From positions 1 through 37,165 of the forward strand of contig NZ_JACHHG010000021.1 of the NCBI RefSeq assembly GCF_014202645.1: DNA of 37,165 nucleotides. The letters are read 5' to 3'. Within the stretch, counting starts at the first letter, position 1. Every line of letters starts with the position of its first letter. Both the position numbers and the translations under genes were made by a program. Below the pieces are notes generated by a model. The model was not told the origin of the DNA. It ran no database searches and saw nothing but the letters and a program-made list of their open reading frames with translations. Of the stretch, positions 1 to 7,724 are shown one piece after another. This DNA comes from Deinobacterium chartae (GTDB lineage: Bacteria > Deinococcota > Deinococci > Deinococcales > Deinococcaceae).

Positions 1-78
<78 letters not shown>

Positions 79-84
79 TGGTTC

Positions 85-115
85 GGCTGGAAGTCTTTGA
101 CTTCCAGCCTTTTTT
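85..115 (+). terminator. Rho-independent terminator after tRNA-Gly
   Basis: A perfect 9-bp stem (GGCTGGAAG / CTTCCAGCC, loop TCTTTGA) is followed by six T residues. It lies 6 bases after the tRNA and separates it from tgt. Confidence 0.9.
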
Positions 116-171
116 GTTTGGTACCACTGCTGTTTCGTGCGCACGCTCCGTTCTATGTGTCCGGTGGGATA

Positions 172-177
172 TAAAGT
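172..177 (+). promoter_or_regulatory. -10 box of tgt, leaderless type
   Basis: TAAAGT lies exactly 6 bases before the GTG start at 184; an overlapping TATAAA starts two bases earlier. No convincing -35 box or Shine-Dalgarno sequence is present, so transcription probably begins at or next to the start codon. Confidence 0.6.
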
Positions 178-183
178 ATTAGG

Positions 184-1332
184 GTGTTCGAGTTCGAAAT
201 TCAGCATCGTTCGGGTAGTGCCCGCACCGGAGTGTTTCAGACACCACACGGTGCGGTACAGACACCCGTATTTATGCCGGTAGGCACGCAGGGAACGGTC
301 AAGGGCATCAGCCCACAGGAGCTCACCGACATCGGTTCGCAGGTGGTGCTGGCCAACACCTACCATCTGATGCTGCGCCCCGGCGAGGAACTGGTGCGGG
401 CCCACGGAGGACTGCCGGGCTTCACCGCTTACCCCGGTCCGTTCCTGACGGATTCGGGGGGCTTTCAGGTCATGAGCCTGGGCCATATGCGCCAGATCGA
501 CGAGCGTGGGGTGACCTTCCGCAGCCACCTGGACGGGTCTGTGGTCGAATTGACGCCCGAGCGCTCGGTGGCAGTGCAAGAAGCCCTGGGGGCCGACGTC
601 ATCATGGCCTTTGACGAGTGCCCGCCTTACCCGGCTACCCACGATTATGTAAAGCGCAGCCTCGAGCGTACGCTGCGCTGGTTGGGGCGTTCCCTCGAGG
701 CGCAGACCCGCGCGGATCAGGCTCTTTTTGCCATCGTGCAAGGTGGGGTGTACTCGGACCTGCGCGAGGTGAGCCTGCGCGAGACGGTGGCTTTCGGGAC
801 GCCCGGCTTTGCTATCGGAGGCATGGCGGTAGGAGAGCCCAAGGAGGAGATGTACCCCGCCGTGGCACAGACGGCCGAGGGACTTCCCGAGAACAAGCCG
901 CGTTACCTGATGGGCGTGGGGCACCCTGAGGACCTGGTCGCCTCGATCGCGCTGGGGGTGGATATGTTTGACTGCGTTTACCCCACGCGCACCGGCAGGT
1001 TCGGGTATGCGCTGACCGACGATGGGCGCATCAACCTCAACAATGCCGCCTCGAGGAGCCAGCTGCTTCCTCTGGACAGCGACTGTGACTGTTACGCCTG
1101 CAGGCACTACACCCGTGCCTATCTGGCCCACCTGATCCGGGCAGAGGAGATGCTCGCTCCCCGGATGCTGTCGCTGCATAACCTGCGGTATCTGCACCGT
1201 CTGGTGGAGCGTGCGCGCGAGGCAATCGTGCAGGGCGACTATCAGGCCTGGGCACTGGCCTGGGGGGAACGTTACTTCAAGGGGAAACTGCCGGGCTGGT
1301 TCAGTGAGGCCGTCGTGTTAAAGGTGAGATAG
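184..1332 (+). CDS. tgt: Queuine/preQ1 tRNA-guanine transglycosylase
   Basis: This enzyme exchanges guanine-34 for the queuosine precursor preQ1 in tRNAs for Asp, Asn, His and Tyr. The 382-residue length is normal for bacterial Tgt. Visible hallmarks are TDSGGFQVMSLG with Asp90, the FDECPPYP segment with Asp144, GGMAVGEP, and the nucleophile segment MFDCVYPTRTGRFG with Asp263. The structural zinc site is C301, C303, C306 and H332 in the order CxCxxC...H. The GTG start is supported by the -10 box 6 bases upstream and by a good family N-terminus. The gene stands alone between the tRNA and the slpA promoter; no other queuosine gene is nearby. Confidence 0.97.
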   Translation: MFEFEIQHRSGSARTGVFQTPHGAVQTPVFMPVGTQGTVKGISPQELTDIGSQVVLANTYHLMLRPGEELVRAHGGLPGFTAYPGPFLTDSGGFQVMSLGHMRQIDERGVTFRSHLDGSVVELTPERSVAVQEALGADVIMAFDECPPYPATHDYVKRSLERTLRWLGRSLEAQTRADQALFAIVQGGVYSDLREVSLRETVAFGTPGFAIGGMAVGEPKEEMYPAVAQTAEGLPENKPRYLMGVGHPEDLVASIALGVDMFDCVYPTRTGRFGYALTDDGRINLNNAASRSQLLPLDSDCDCYACRHYTRAYLAHLIRAEEMLAPRMLSLHNLRYLHRLVERAREAIVQGDYQAWALAWGERYFKGKLPGWFSEAVVLKVR

Positions 1333-1429
1333 TCTTAGTACACCCTTAATCCGATCTGGGTATTTTAATCATATTCATGATCGCGGAGCCCGACTGGAAC
1401 GGTGAATTTTTCGGCGGAGCCTGAGCAGG

Positions 1430-1455
1430 AGCGGACGTTTTCATAAACGTCCGCT
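1430..1455 (+). terminator. Perfect inverted repeat, possible tgt terminator
   Basis: Eleven-base arms AGCGGACGTTT and AAACGTCCGCT enclose TCAT. The stem is perfect but only CTCATCTTA follows, so there is no real U-tract. It ends 12 bases before the slpA -35 box. It could end tgt transcription or be an operator for slpA. Confidence 0.45.
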
Positions 1456-1467
1456 CTCATCTTAGGC

Positions 1468-1497
1468 TTGACCTCGCGTTCTTCATCCTTGTATCAT
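1468..1497 (+). promoter_or_regulatory. slpA promoter
   Basis: The -35 box TTGACC (1468-1473) is separated by 18 bases from the -10 box TATCAT (1492-1497). The expected start near 1504 gives a leader of about 175 bases, long for this window, where many genes look leaderless. The rest of the gene-free stretch 1333-1680 holds only the inverted repeat at 1430-1455 and the leader hairpin. Confidence 0.7.
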
Positions 1498-1525
1498 CAC
1501 GTTGGCCTGTATTGTCTATCGTTCT

Positions 1526-1546
1526 CGATGCACAAAGCGTGCATCG
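1526..1546 (+). promoter_or_regulatory. Stem-loop near the 5' end of the slpA leader
   Basis: A perfect 8-bp stem (CGATGCAC / GTGCATCG) with loop AAAGC starts about 22 bases after the predicted transcript start. A 5' hairpin of this sort often stabilises mRNA of abundant surface proteins. That role is an inference. Confidence 0.5.
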
Positions 1547-1680
1547 GATCGCTGGCAAGAAGGTGCACGCGCGCAGACGGAGAGCGGCTGGTCTCACCGG
1601 GAGAGGAAACCCGGCAACTCGCCCCAGGTGCTCCAGAACGATCTCCAGAACCGCGCCTTACCTTAGGGGGTAAAGGAAGT

Positions 1681-4524
1681 ATGAAGATTAAAGCTCTGCT
1701 GGCACTCACTGCCGCACTGTCGTTCGGAGCCCTGGCTCAGACCGCCGCTCCCGCGACTCCGGCCGCCACTCCCGCCGCTCCGGCTCCCGCCCTGTCCGAC
1801 GTCCCCGCCGGCCACTGGGCCAAGGACGCCGTCGACCAGCTGGTTGCCAAGGGCATCATCACCGGCTTCCCGGACGGCACCTTCCGCGGTAACGAAGGCC
1901 TGACCCGCTACCAGGCCGCCCTGATCATTGCCCGCGTCCTCGAGCAGGTCGCCGCTGGCAGCGTCACCCTCGACGACGAGACCGTCACCACCCTGCGCAA
2001 CGCCGTGCAGGAGCTGGCCGCCGACCTCGCCGCCCTGGGCGTGCGCGTCGCCGACCTCGAGGACAACGCCGTCACCAAGGACGACTTTGCTCGCCTCGAG
2101 GAGCAGGTCAACACCCTCGCCGGCGCCACCGGCAGCGACCCCGAAGCCCTCAAGGAGCTGACCGACCAGCTCGAGGCCGCCTCGATCGCCGCTGACACCG
2201 CTCTGGCCCAGGCCACCGAGCTGCAGGACAAGTTCGAGGCCCTCGACGGCCGCGTGAGCGAGCTCGCCGCCGAAGTCGAGGCCAACGCCGCCTCGATCGC
2301 CGCCCTGAACGACCTCACCGTTCTGCTCAACCAGGACATCCTCAGCCTCCAGGACCGCGTCACCGCGCTGGAGACCGAGGGCGTGACCCCCGATGACCTC
2401 GAGGCGCTGCGCGAGTTCTCGACCCTGACCCGTCGTGACCTGACCGCCCTGACCGACCGCGTCGAGGGCATTGACACCCGCGTCGCGGCCCTCGAGAGTG
2501 CCCCCAAGTTCAGCATCTCGGGCAACGTCGAGGCCAACTACGGTCAGTTCCGCCTGACCAGCGGCAGCACCAACTTCGACGTGGACCGCCTGCTGCTCAG
2601 CGGCTTCATGGGCACCACCTTCAGCAGCGGCCAGGGCTGCGTGACCACCACTGTCAACGGCACCACCGGTGTTAACCCCGACGCGGCCTACTTCCCCGCT
2701 GCTCGCGTCAGCTGCACCGACACCAACCAGGAGCTGACCAACGGTGACTTCAACGTCACCCTGAGCGTCAAGAACCTGACCACCCTCAACGGCACCGTCA
2801 AGGTGAACGAGGCCTCGGTCACCCTGGGCACCACCCTGTTCGAGAACCCCGGCAGCACCACCACTGCTGTAGATGTAGAGACGATCGAGGTCAAGGGCGC
2901 CATCGACGCCCAGAACTTCACGGTCCGCTACGACAACGGCTACGACAACAACTCGAACTTCTTCTTCAACCCCTACCTGTTCTCCAACGACAACGACACC
3001 GAGAAGACCGTCCGCCGTCAGGGCGTCGTCTTCAGCATCGACGCCGCCAAGCTGCCGCTGGCGCCGAAGATCACCGCCGTTGTCGGTACCGCTTACCCCA
3101 ACGCGGACAGGACCACCCTGATCTCGGGTACCCCGCCCGTTGCTACCCCTGCCGTGCCTCTGGACGGCAACTACTTCGGCGTGCGCGCTGCGGTCAACCC
3201 CTTCGGTCTGGGCGAACTCGGTCTGGCCTTCGCTCAGAACAACAACAACGTTACTGCCATGGGCAACCGCAACGCCCTGGGCGCCGACTTCAAGTTCGCC
3301 GTCGGCCCGGTCAACCTCGAGGGTGCGTACGTTGCCTCGATGCCCTGGAACCAGGGCTTCGATGGCCGCGACCAGGCCTTCTACACCGACGCGACCGTCA
3401 ACATCGGTCCGGTGGAGCTCAAGGGTAACTTCCGCGCGATCGATCCTCAGTTCGAGAACGGTGTGGCGGGTATGTCGGCCAACGACGCCGTGTACTACGG
3501 CGGCTTGGCGGGCAGCAAGAGCAAGGCTCCCTACAGCGCCGACCAGGTCGGTTACGGTGTGGACGCCAAGGCCACCTTCGGCATCTTCAACGTCGGCGGC
3601 TACTACGAGCGCGTGACCGCCTACGACGCCGGCCAGTCGGTGGACCAGTCCTTCGGCGTCAACGCCAAGGTCAACGTTTTCGCGGGCTTCAACATCCTGG
3701 CGTACTACAACAACATCACCACCGACGGTAACCAGGTTGCCTTCGACGGTGACTACGGCGCCTTCTACTACAACGTCGACTACGACAAGACCATGCGCTA
3801 CAGCACCTCGTTCGGTGCCCGCCTCGCCCACGACGGCAAGGCTGCCAACGCGCTGGTTCCCAACCTGAACCTCGACGTCGTCTACACCAACTTCTACGAC
3901 ACCACCGCCCAGTCGTTCGGCAACAACGACATCCAGGTCTACGCGGACTACAACGCCAAGTTCGGCGGCGTGACCGTCAAGCCCCTGGCGCGCTTCCACT
4001 CGGTCAGCGGTGCGAACACCACCGACTACACCGCCTACAAGGTCGGCGCCCAGGTGACCACCGATCCGTTCGACATCGTGCTGAAGCCCAGCCTCGACGT
4101 CGCCGCGGTGACCCGCAGCACCAACATCAACGAAGGCGCTCAGAGCGGCACCAGCATCAGCGAGCTGTTCGCGCGCGCCGGCCTGACCTTCAACGAGTTC
4201 CTGGCCCCGAACACCAAGTTCAGCGTCGGCTACTCGTACTACCAGGCCAGCAACATCTCTAGCATCGCCACCGGTGCCAGCGAGAGCGGCTCTTCGGCCA
4301 CCTTCTCGCCCGCTGCGGACCGTATCTTCCGCAGCCCCGGTAGCGGCGCGGCGAACCCGCTGAACCCCACCGCTGGCACCGCCTCGGGCAACGTCAACGG
4401 CATCTACAGCCAGCTCGACTTCAACGGCCTGAAGCTGTCCTACGGCATCTTCAACCTGAACCCCAACGGTGGCGCTACCAGCACCGCCCAGGCCTTCAAG
4501 GTCGGCTACAACCTGAAGTTCTAA
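1681..4524 (+). CDS. slpA: SlpA-like S-layer/outer-membrane protein (SLH + coiled coil + beta-barrel)
   Basis: This is probably a major cell-envelope protein that links the outer layer to the wall. The ATG at 1681 is chosen because AAAGGAAG precedes it and a signal peptide follows at once (residues 1-19, cleavage near ALA-Q). Residues about 37-91 form one SLH domain (GHWAKDAVDQL, GIITGFPDGTF, TRYQAALIIARVL), which binds wall polymer. Residues about 92-276 are heptad-rich coiled coil. From residue 277 alternating beta-strands run to a terminal Phe, as in outer-membrane barrels. The resulting 947 residues fit the size of Deinococcus SlpA. Codon use is very regular (AAC, GGC, CTG), as expected for high expression. 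Two cysteines occur near GQGC and VSC. The frame stays open upstream of the ATG, but that part has no signal peptide. Confidence 0.88.
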   Translation: MKIKALLALTAALSFGALAQTAAPATPAATPAAPAPALSDVPAGHWAKDAVDQLVAKGIITGFPDGTFRGNEGLTRYQAALIIARVLEQVAAGSVTLDDETVTTLRNAVQELAADLAALGVRVADLEDNAVTKDDFARLEEQVNTLAGATGSDPEALKELTDQLEAASIAADTALAQATELQDKFEALDGRVSELAAEVEANAASIAALNDLTVLLNQDILSLQDRVTALETEGVTPDDLEALREFSTLTRRDLTALTDRVEGIDTRVAALESAPKFSISGNVEANYGQFRLTSGSTNFDVDRLLLSGFMGTTFSSGQGCVTTTVNGTTGVNPDAAYFPAARVSCTDTNQELTNGDFNVTLSVKNLTTLNGTVKVNEASVTLGTTLFENPGSTTTAVDVETIEVKGAIDAQNFTVRYDNGYDNNSNFFFNPYLFSNDNDTEKTVRRQGVVFSIDAAKLPLAPKITAVVGTAYPNADRTTLISGTPPVATPAVPLDGNYFGVRAAVNPFGLGELGLAFAQNNNNVTAMGNRNALGADFKFAVGPVNLEGAYVASMPWNQGFDGRDQAFYTDATVNIGPVELKGNFRAIDPQFENGVAGMSANDAVYYGGLAGSKSKAPYSADQVGYGVDAKATFGIFNVGGYYERVTAYDAGQSVDQSFGVNAKVNVFAGFNILAYYNNITTDGNQVAFDGDYGAFYYNVDYDKTMRYSTSFGARLAHDGKAANALVPNLNLDVVYTNFYDTTAQSFGNNDIQVYADYNAKFGGVTVKPLARFHSVSGANTTDYTAYKVGAQVTTDPFDIVLKPSLDVAAVTRSTNINEGAQSGTSISELFARAGLTFNEFLAPNTKFSVGYSYYQASNISSIATGASESGSSATFSPAADRIFRSPGSGAANPLNPTAGTASGNVNGIYSQLDFNGLKLSYGIFNLNPNGGATSTAQAFKVGYNLKF

Positions 4525-4541
4525 GCCTCACAGGCTTTGCG

Positions 4542-4570
4542 AAAATCCGCTCCCTTGGGGGCGGATTTTT
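4542..4570 (+). terminator. Terminator of slpA
   Basis: Arms AAAATCCGC and GCGGATTTT surround a 10-base loop that can pair further, ending in a T-run. It lies 18 bases after the stop. Confidence 0.85.
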
Positions 4571-4633
4571 CGTTTCGCCGCCGAAGGCTTTGCCGCTGCG
4601 GCCTTCCATACCTACGCGCCCCCGCGCACATGC

Positions 4634-4639
4634 TATGGT
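4634..4639 (+). promoter_or_regulatory. -10 box of the TPR gene, leaderless type
   Basis: TATGGT is followed by 6 bases and then the GTG start at 4646. No Shine-Dalgarno sequence is present. Confidence 0.6.
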
Positions 4640-4645
4640 CACATC

Positions 4646-5371
4646 GTGAAGTCGTTGCTGCCCGCGTTGCTGCTCTCCTTGCCGGCCCTGGCGCAAACGG
4701 CGCTCCCGGACGATCTCCAGTTTCCCCGCACGCTGGTCGAGGAAGGAAACACCGCACTGGCCAAGCTGCGCCTGAACGACTACCTCAAACGCCACCCGGG
4801 TCACCGCAGCGCCACGCTGCTGCTTGCCCGCGCCTACCTGCTCGAGGGGGAGCCCGAGCGGGCGCAGGCCCAGCTCCAGACCCTGGGTTCGCCCCGCAAC
4901 GACCCCGAGTACAGCTGGGTCGCCGGGCTGGTCTCGGCCGAGCTGGGCAAAAACGAGCTGGCCCTGGCGCAATTGCGCATCGCTGCGATTCAGGGCGATG
5001 ATTACCGCTACGCCATGGATTGGGGCGAGCTGGCGTGGCGGCTTGGCCGTCTGGACCTTGCCACCCAGGCGTACGGGCGCGCGCAGCAGCTCGCCCCCGA
5101 GGAGCCTTGGCCGCGGCTGAATGCGGCCATGATCGCCTACGCCCAGGAACGTTACCCGCAGGCGATCATGGCGCTGCGCGCGGCGGCAGCGGAACTCGAC
5201 CGTCAGAAGATGCCCGCGAGCCATCCTGCCTATCCGGAGCTGTACTTCTGGCTGGGGCAGAGCCTCGAGGCCAGCGGGGACCGCGCAGCGGCACGCAGCG
5301 CTTACCTCGAGGCGCTGCGTTACGATCCCAACTACTCGAGTGCCCGCCGAGCGCTCGAGGCACTGCGCTAA
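4646..5371 (+). CDS. Secreted tetratricopeptide-repeat protein
   Basis: A short signal peptide (MKSLLPALLLSLPALAQ) precedes about 220 residues of helical repeats. TPR-like patterns are visible at about 54-86 (ATLLLARAYLLEGEPERAQ), 91-115, 124-156 (WGELAWRLGRLDLATQAY), 158-188 and 196-236 (YFWLGQSLEASGDRAAARSAY). TPR proteins act as scaffolds, so this one probably works in the periplasm or envelope, but its partner is not visible. The GTG start is supported by the -10 box 6 bases upstream and by the signal peptide. It has its own promoter after the slpA terminator, and ppaC follows after 41 bases. Confidence 0.8.
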   Translation: MKSLLPALLLSLPALAQTALPDDLQFPRTLVEEGNTALAKLRLNDYLKRHPGHRSATLLLARAYLLEGEPERAQAQLQTLGSPRNDPEYSWVAGLVSAELGKNELALAQLRIAAIQGDDYRYAMDWGELAWRLGRLDLATQAYGRAQQLAPEEPWPRLNAAMIAYAQERYPQAIMALRAAAAELDRQKMPASHPAYPELYFWLGQSLEASGDRAAARSAYLEALRYDPNYSSARRALEALR

Positions 5372-5388
5372 AAATCCCGGGCAAGGCT

Positions 5389-5394
5389 TATAAT
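5389..5394 (+). promoter_or_regulatory. -10 box of the pyrophosphatase gene
   Basis: A consensus TATAAT lies 18 bases before the ATG at 5413. GGAGG (5403-5407) lies between them, so a short leader is likely. I see no good -35 box. Confidence 0.6.
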
Positions 5395-5412
5395 TCAAGG
5401 CTGGAGGCCGCT

Positions 5413-6336
5413 ATGACCGCAGTGATTGGACACCGTAACCCCGATACCGACGCGATCACCTCGGCGATCGTGTACGCCCGTTACCTCAGCCGCACCGGCC
5501 GCGAGGCCACGCCGTACCGCCTGGGCGAACTGAACTTCGAGACGCAGTACGTGCTGCGCGAGGCGGGCCTCGAGACCCCCGCGCTGCTCGAGTCGCTGCC
5601 AGCGGGCAGCGAGGTGGCGCTGGTGGACCATAACGAGTCCGCCCAGTCGCTGCCCGGCCTCGAGACCCTGAAGGTCGTGGCCGTGGTGGATCACCACAAG
5701 CTGGGTGACTTGACCACCGCCGAGCCGCTGTACCTGCGCTTCGAGCCGGTAGGCTGCACCGGAACCATCCTGGCGCGGCTGTTCATCGAGAACAACGTGC
5801 ACATCGAGCCCCTCGAGGCGCGCCTGATGCTCTCGGCGATCCTGTCGGACACGCTGCATTTCCGCAGCCCGACCACCACCGATGTGGACCGTGAGATGGT
5901 GGCCTTCCTGGCCCCGATCGCCGGGATCGCCGACGTGAAGGCGTACGCCATGGCGATGTTCGCCGCCAAGAGCGACCTGGGTGACACCCCGGCCGAAACG
6001 CTGCTGAAGATGGACTACAAGGTCTTTGAGTTCGGCGGGCAGCCCTGGGGCCTGGGTGTGGTCGAGACCACCAATCCTGGCTACGTGCTGGGCCGCAAGG
6101 CGGAACTGCTGGAGGCCATGCGCGCCGAGAAGGCCGCCTCGGGCCTGGCGGGCGTGCTGTTGAGCGTGGTGGACATCCTCGAGGAGACCAACCGTACCCT
6201 GGTTCTCTCCGAGGACGAGGCGGCGGTGCTGCGCGCTGCCTTCGGGGTCGAGGTCAGCGGTGACGAGGCGGACCTCGGTAGCCGCATCTCGCGCAAGAAG
6301 CAGATCGTGCCGGCCCTCGAGGCGTACTTCGCCTGA
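5413..6336 (+). CDS. ppaC: Manganese-dependent inorganic pyrophosphatase (family II, DHH)
   Basis: This cytoplasmic enzyme hydrolyses pyrophosphate to two phosphates and so drives biosynthetic reactions. The 307 residues fit the family. Metal ligands are visible at H7, D11 and D13 (GHRNPDTD), D72 (VDHNE) and the DHH motif 93-95. The C-terminal substrate-binding SRKKQ motif follows GSRI near the end. The ATG at 5413 is chosen because GGAGG sits 5 bases upstream and the family N-terminus begins there; the longer open frame upstream overlaps the TPR gene. A T-tailed hairpin follows. It adds to the phosphate theme of ppk1 and ppx further on, though they are not linked in one operon. Confidence 0.96.
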   Translation: MTAVIGHRNPDTDAITSAIVYARYLSRTGREATPYRLGELNFETQYVLREAGLETPALLESLPAGSEVALVDHNESAQSLPGLETLKVVAVVDHHKLGDLTTAEPLYLRFEPVGCTGTILARLFIENNVHIEPLEARLMLSAILSDTLHFRSPTTTDVDREMVAFLAPIAGIADVKAYAMAMFAAKSDLGDTPAETLLKMDYKVFEFGGQPWGLGVVETTNPGYVLGRKAELLEAMRAEKAASGLAGVLLSVVDILEETNRTLVLSEDEAAVLRAAFGVEVSGDEADLGSRISRKKQIVPALEAYFA

Positions 6337-6351
6337 AAGCGGGCGCGCTGG

Positions 6352-6383
6352 GCCGTCAGGTGCTGCACCTGACGGCTTTTTTT
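6352..6383 (+). terminator. Terminator after ppaC
   Basis: An 11-bp perfect stem (GCCGTCAGGTG / CACCTGACGGC, loop CTG) is followed by seven T residues. Confidence 0.93.
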
Positions 6384-6402
6384 ACGAAGTGGGGGGGAGA
6401 GG

Positions 6403-7659
6403 GTGACGACCTTTGATCTGGACTGGCTGTACGCCCGGCAGCGTTTTGGGGTGCGTCCGGGCCTCGAGCGGGTGCGGGCCCTGCTGGGCGAGCTGGGGAA
6501 TCCGCAGGCGGCTTTTTCGGCGGTGCTGGTAGGAGGTACCAACGGAAAAGGTTCGACCAGCGCAGCGCTGGCCGCCATTTTGCAGGCCGAGGGCCGCCGG
6601 ACCGGGCTGTTCACCTCGCCGCACCTGACCCGTTTCTCCGAGCGTTTCGTGGTGAACGGGATCGAGCTGCCGCAGGGGACCGTTCTCGAGGGGCTGGGCC
6701 GGGTCGGTCCGGTGGCGCTGCGGCTGGACGCTTCGTTTTTTGAGATCATCACCGCCTTGGCCTGCTGGTTGTTCGCCGAGGCGGGGGTGGAGAGCGCGGT
6801 GATGGAGGTGGGGCTGGGCGGCCGCCTGGACGCCACCAACGCCCTCGAGCCGGTGCTGTCGGTGATCACCTCGGTAGGGCTGGACCACACTGAGATCCTG
6901 GGCGACACGCTGCCGCAGATCGCGCTGGAGAAGGCCGGGATCCTGCGTCCGGCGGTGCGGGCGATCACCGGAGCAGTCGGCGAGGCCCTGGGAGTGCTGC
7001 AGGAGCGGGCCCGGGTATTGCAGACGCCGCTGTGGCGGTTGGACCACGAGCTGCGGATGCGGGCGACCTCGCGCGGTTGGGACGGCTGGACGGTGGACCT
7101 CGAGGGACCGTTTGGAGCTTTCTCGTTCGAGACGCCGCTGCTGGGTGCGCACGGAGCGCGCAACGCCGCGCTCGCGGCTGCAGCGGCCCGCGCGCTGGGC
7201 GTGGGCTCCGAACGGGTGCGTCGGGGGAGTGCCGCGGTGCGCTGGCCGGGACGCCTCGAGCGGCTGCGCTGGCGGGGCGGCGAGCTGCTGCTCGACGGCG
7301 CACACAACCCGGACGGCGCGCAGGCCCTGGCGGATACCCTGCGCGACCTGGGCGCGGGTCGCCTGCCGCTGATCTTCGGGGCGGCGGCCGATAAGGACCT
7401 GCGCGGGGTGGCGGCGGCGCTGGACGCGGTGGCGTCCGAGGTGATCCTGACCCGGGCGTTGCTCAGTCCGCGCGCCGCCGACCCGGAGGCGCTGCGCGCG
7501 CTGTTCACGGTGCCCACCCGCGTGGTGCCCACACCGCAGGCGGCCCTCGAGGCGCTGCCGCCGGGCCGGGCGGTTGCGGCGGGCAGCCTGTACCTGATCG
7601 GGGAGCTGCGGCCGCTGCTGCTGGGCGAGGCGGACGAGGGGCGCGAGCGCTGGCAGTAG
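6403..7659 (+). CDS. folC: Folylpolyglutamate synthase / dihydrofolate synthase
   Basis: FolC adds glutamate to dihydropteroate or folates using ATP, in the cytoplasm. The P-loop GGTNGKGST is at residues 44-52, followed by FTSPHLTRFSERF, which is typical of FolC. MEVGLGGRLDATN and SVGLDHTEILG are further Mur-ligase/FolC motifs, and LLDGAHNPDGAQAL marks the C-terminal domain. The length of 418 residues is normal. The GTG start is preceded by a purine-rich run (GGGGGGGAGAGG) but the spacing is short. Whether it has one or both activities cannot be told from sequence. No other folate gene lies nearby. Confidence 0.95.
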   Translation: MTTFDLDWLYARQRFGVRPGLERVRALLGELGNPQAAFSAVLVGGTNGKGSTSAALAAILQAEGRRTGLFTSPHLTRFSERFVVNGIELPQGTVLEGLGRVGPVALRLDASFFEIITALACWLFAEAGVESAVMEVGLGGRLDATNALEPVLSVITSVGLDHTEILGDTLPQIALEKAGILRPAVRAITGAVGEALGVLQERARVLQTPLWRLDHELRMRATSRGWDGWTVDLEGPFGAFSFETPLLGAHGARNAALAAAAARALGVGSERVRRGSAAVRWPGRLERLRWRGGELLLDGAHNPDGAQALADTLRDLGAGRLPLIFGAAADKDLRGVAAALDAVASEVILTRALLSPRAADPEALRALFTVPTRVVPTPQAALEALPPGRAVAAGSLYLIGELRPLLLGEADEGRERWQ

Positions 7660-7712
7660 GAGCGGAAGAAGGCTAGGACATTCGGCGTGTGCCGCGCGCG
7701 CTCACGCTCTGT

Positions 7713-7718
7713 TATCGT
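7713..7718 (+). promoter_or_regulatory. -10 box of the M32 carboxypeptidase gene, leaderless type
   Basis: TATCGT is followed by 6 bases and then ATG at 7725. This spacing supports 7725 over the in-frame GTG at 7689. Confidence 0.6.
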
Positions 7719-7724
7719 TGGGCC

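Noticed and set aside
1468-1680. An N-terminal extension of slpA from an upstream start
   Set aside because: The added residues contain no signal peptide, overlap the promoter, and the ATG at 1681 has a ribosome site followed by a signal peptide.
1663-3999. A 778-residue open frame antisense to slpA
   Set aside because: It is a shadow of the very regular GC-rich codons of slpA; the translation is a repetitive Val/Gly/Leu string without domains or a start signal.
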